This document shows, in pieces, positions 5,496 through 7,107 of a stretch of 7,107 nucleotides of DNA (position 1 is the first letter of the stretch; every line of letters begins with the position of its first letter). This DNA is from Betaproteobacteria bacterium (GTDB lineage: Bacteria; Pseudomonadota; Gammaproteobacteria; Burkholderiales; SG8-41). The DNA is taken from assembly GCA_020028375.1 (NCBI GenBank), contig JAHZNX010000157.1:1-7107 (forward strand), read 5' to 3'. A model generated the notes under the pieces. That model did not search any database, was not told the origin of the DNA, and saw only the letters and a program-made list of their open reading frames with translations. The position numbers and the translations under genes are program-made.

Positions 5496-6047
5496 TCACG
5501 CCATGATGCCGCGCTCCATGTGCTGCAGCAGCCGCGCGCTGGTCTGGCGCAGGCGCGACGACAGCATCGACACGAGCTTCACCAGCACCTTCGAGCCGAG
5601 GCTCGGATGGTCGAGGATGATCTTGGCCATGTCGTCGCGGTGCAGCACCGCGAACACGGCGGGCTCGGTGGCGACGCAGGTCGCGAAGCGCGGCTCGCCG
5701 TCGATCATGGACATCTCGCCCAGCGTCATGCCCGGACCGACGCTGGTCATGTGCTGCTGGCCGGTGTGCACGCCCTTCTTGAAGATGTCCACCGAGCCCT
5801 CGATGATGAGGAGCATGAAATCCCCGCCCTCGTTTTCGCGGATGATGGTCTCGCCCGCCTGCGCGCGGTAGACATCCATGTAGCCGGCGAGGATCGAGAT
5901 GTCCTCGCGCGAGAATTCGGCGAAGAACAGCGAGCTGCCCACCAGGCTGAAGATCTCGTCGGCGATCGCCGTGCCCTTGCCAACGCGCTCCAGCGACTGC
6001 AACGAGGCCCCCCCGGGATTGGTGGCATCGAAATCGATCTGCGCCAT
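5496..6047 (-). CDS. Single-domain cyclic-nucleotide-binding protein (Crp-like sensor without HTH)
   Basis: A 183-residue protein made almost entirely of one cNMP-binding domain (about 36-145), with a helical C-terminal tail (MLSSRLRQTSARLLQHMERG). The phosphate-binding cassette is visible as GMTLGEMSMIDGEPRFATCV: Glu111 and Arg120, which contact the ribose and cyclic phosphate in CRP, are kept, but the residue after the Arg is Phe121 where Ser/Thr is usual. There is no winged-helix domain, so it is not a Crp/Fnr transcription factor as such; it may act by contacting another protein. ATG 6047 has GGGA about seven bases upstream. A weak TATAGT (minus strand, 6092-6097) in the 92-bp gap after aroG could be its -10. 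Its TGA overlaps a GTG (5497-5499) in a frame not used by BtuF. The ligand is unknown. Confidence 0.88.
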   Translation of the reverse strand: MAQIDFDATNPGGASLQSLERVGKGTAIADEIFSLVGSSLFFAEFSREDISILAGYMDVYRAQAGETIIRENEGGDFMLLIIEGSVDIFKKGVHTGQQHMTSVGPGMTLGEMSMIDGEPRFATCVATEPAVFAVLHRDDMAKIILDHPSLGSKVLVKLVSMLSSRLRQTSARLLQHMERGIMA

Positions 6048-6139
6048 GTCGCCGTCCCGTTCCCCGTCAAATACGGCTTCGATTCACGCCACTATATTAC
6101 AGCGGCGGCGTTCCCGCTAATTTCCCCCGGTCATCACGG

Positions 6140-6931
6140 TCACTCGGCCTGCTGCGCCTTCAGCCGCCGCCGGCTCACCGCGTCCGCAAGCACGCCGAGG
6201 AGCTTCCTGCTGTCCTCCCAGCCGATGCAGCCGTCGGTGATGCTCATGCCGTAGACGAGCTCCTTACCCGGGACGAGGTCCTGTCGCCCCGCCTTGAGGT
6301 GGCTCTCCGCCATGATGCCGAAGATGCGCGATTCGCCTCCGGCAATCTGGCCCGCCACGTCGCGCGCCACGTCGATCTGCTTCTCCGGTTTCTTGCTCGA
6401 ATTGCCGTGGCTGAAATCGATCATCAGGCGCGCGGGCACCCCGGCCTCGGACAGGCTCCGGGCGGCGGCGTCCACGCTCGCCGCATCGTAGTTGGGCTTC
6501 GCGCCTCCGCGCAGGATGATGTGGCAGTCCTCGTTGCCGGCGGTGGAGACGATCGCGGTGTGACCGCCCTTGGTCACGGCGAGGAAATGGTGCGGCGCGC
6601 TCGCCGCGCGGATCGCGTCCACCGCGATCCTCACGTTGCCGTCGGTGCCATTCTTGAAGCCCACGGGGCACGACAATCCCGAGGCGAGTTCTCGGTGTAT
6701 CTGTGATTCGGTGGTGCGCGCGCCGATCGCGCCCCACGCTACCAGGTCCCCGATGTACTGCGGCGTGATCATGTCGAGAAACTCGCAGCCGACCGGCACG
6801 CCCATCTCGTCCAGGTCGAGCAGGAGGTGCCGCGCGATGCGCAGCCCGTCGTTGATGCGGAAGCTGCCGTCGAGGTCCGGATCGTTGATGAGGCCCTTCC
6901 AGCCGACGGTGGTGCGCGGCTTCTCGAAATA
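6140..6931 (-). pseudogene. aroG: 3-deoxy-D-arabino-heptulosonate 7-phosphate synthase (AroG type), C-terminal part
   Basis: DAHP synthase joins phosphoenolpyruvate and erythrose 4-phosphate in the first step of the shikimate pathway. This part encodes about 263 residues of a class I AroG/AroF/AroH-type enzyme: YFEKPRTTVGWKGLINDPDL (substrate-binding Lys and Arg), GCEFLDMITPQYIGDLVAWG, IGARTTESQIHRELASGLSC, PVGFKNGTDGN, CHIILRGG, MIDFSHGNSS and a terminal YGMSITDGCIGWEDS. Metal ligands in the later blocks (CHIILRGG, MIDFSHGNSS) are present. The frame is open from 6931, but its first ATG is at 6805, inside the conserved EMGVPVGCEF, so it is not a natural start. The true N-terminus lies upstream in another frame, with a missing block at 6932-6935. 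As written a functional enzyme is not encoded. Confidence 0.93.
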
Positions 6932-6932
6932 C

Positions 6933-7079
6933 CCCGTGCAGGATGCGGTGGATCGCCTGCCGCGTCTCGTAGGTGATGCGCGCAGCCTTCTCCGAAGCCG
7001 GGAACTCCCGCAGCACGTGCGACGGCGGCACGAGCTCCTTGATCTCCCTGATCCGGACGTCGTCGGTGCGGTATTGCAT
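6933..7079 (-). pseudogene. aroG: AroG-type DAHP synthase, N-terminal part (49 residues, other frame)
   Basis: Encodes MQYRTDDVRIREIKELVPPS and continues through LREFPASEKAARITYETRQ to IHRILHG, the usual first 49 residues of AroG-type enzymes. ATG 7079 is preferred because AGAAGG precedes it closely and family members begin near M(x)xxTDDVRI; ATG 7094 would add MAEGK without a Shine-Dalgarno. After ILHG the family continues with (D/E)DRLLVVIGPCSIHDP and on to VMRVYFEKP; here the DNA jumps directly to YFEKP one frame away. About 44 residues are therefore absent, among them the GPCSIHD loop whose Cys is a metal ligand in E. coli AroG. 49 + 44 + 263 gives 356 residues, the normal length, supporting a single internal deletion. 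Past the junction the reading frame stays open only because of GC-rich composition. Confidence 0.9.
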
Positions 7080-7107
7080 TTTGCCTTCTGCCATAGAAAT
7101 CAAGCAA

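Overview
The window is GC-rich with strong G/C preference at third codon positions. Its protein set (AroG-type DAHP synthase, BtuF, PduO-type adenosyltransferase, paired class I cytochromes c, an ECF sigma/RskA-like pair) reads like an environmental betaproteobacterium. That assignment is an inference from how the proteins look, not from a marker gene. No rRNA, tRNA, CRISPR array, transposase or phage gene was seen.

Layout. Minus strand, 45-1698: a TauE/SafE membrane permease followed by two paralogous periplasmic cytochromes c, probably one operon read right to left. A short divergent promoter region (about 1699-1760) separates it from a plus-strand run at 1761-4537. That run holds cob(I)alamin adenosyltransferase, ECF sigma factor (GTGA overlap), RskA-like anti-sigma factor, a 45-bp repeat, a membrane-anchored DM13 protein, and a GFA-family zinc protein (ATGA overlap). 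Convergent to it on the minus strand (4562-7079) are an AroG-type DAHP synthase, a single-domain cyclic-nucleotide-binding protein and a BtuF-like cobalamin-binding protein.

Working together. The adenosyltransferase and the BtuF-like protein both belong to cobalamin acquisition and use, but sit in separate transcription units. The sigma/anti-sigma pair looks complete; DM13 and GFA may be cargo or targets of it. The two cytochromes and the TauE permease may support sulfur or other anion-linked respiration, but nothing in the window proves this.

The most unusual feature is damage. As written, three minus-strand genes cannot be read through. TauE/SafE lacks an internal block and changes frame at about 943. 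The upstream cytochrome c lacks its start and signal peptide and begins directly after the TauE stop. AroG lacks about 131 nt, including the GPCSIHD region, at about 6932-6935. BtuF has a good signal peptide and Shine-Dalgarno but GTT where its start codon should be. All five plus-strand genes look intact. Either the assembly has lost short segments or this lineage is undergoing local gene decay; raw reads would decide. The second notable feature is an exact 45-bp inverted repeat (1-45 and 3611-3655). It abuts or overlaps the stop codon of the preceding gene in both cases and belongs to a type of dispersed short repeat seen in environmental genomes. I found no convincing new biological system.
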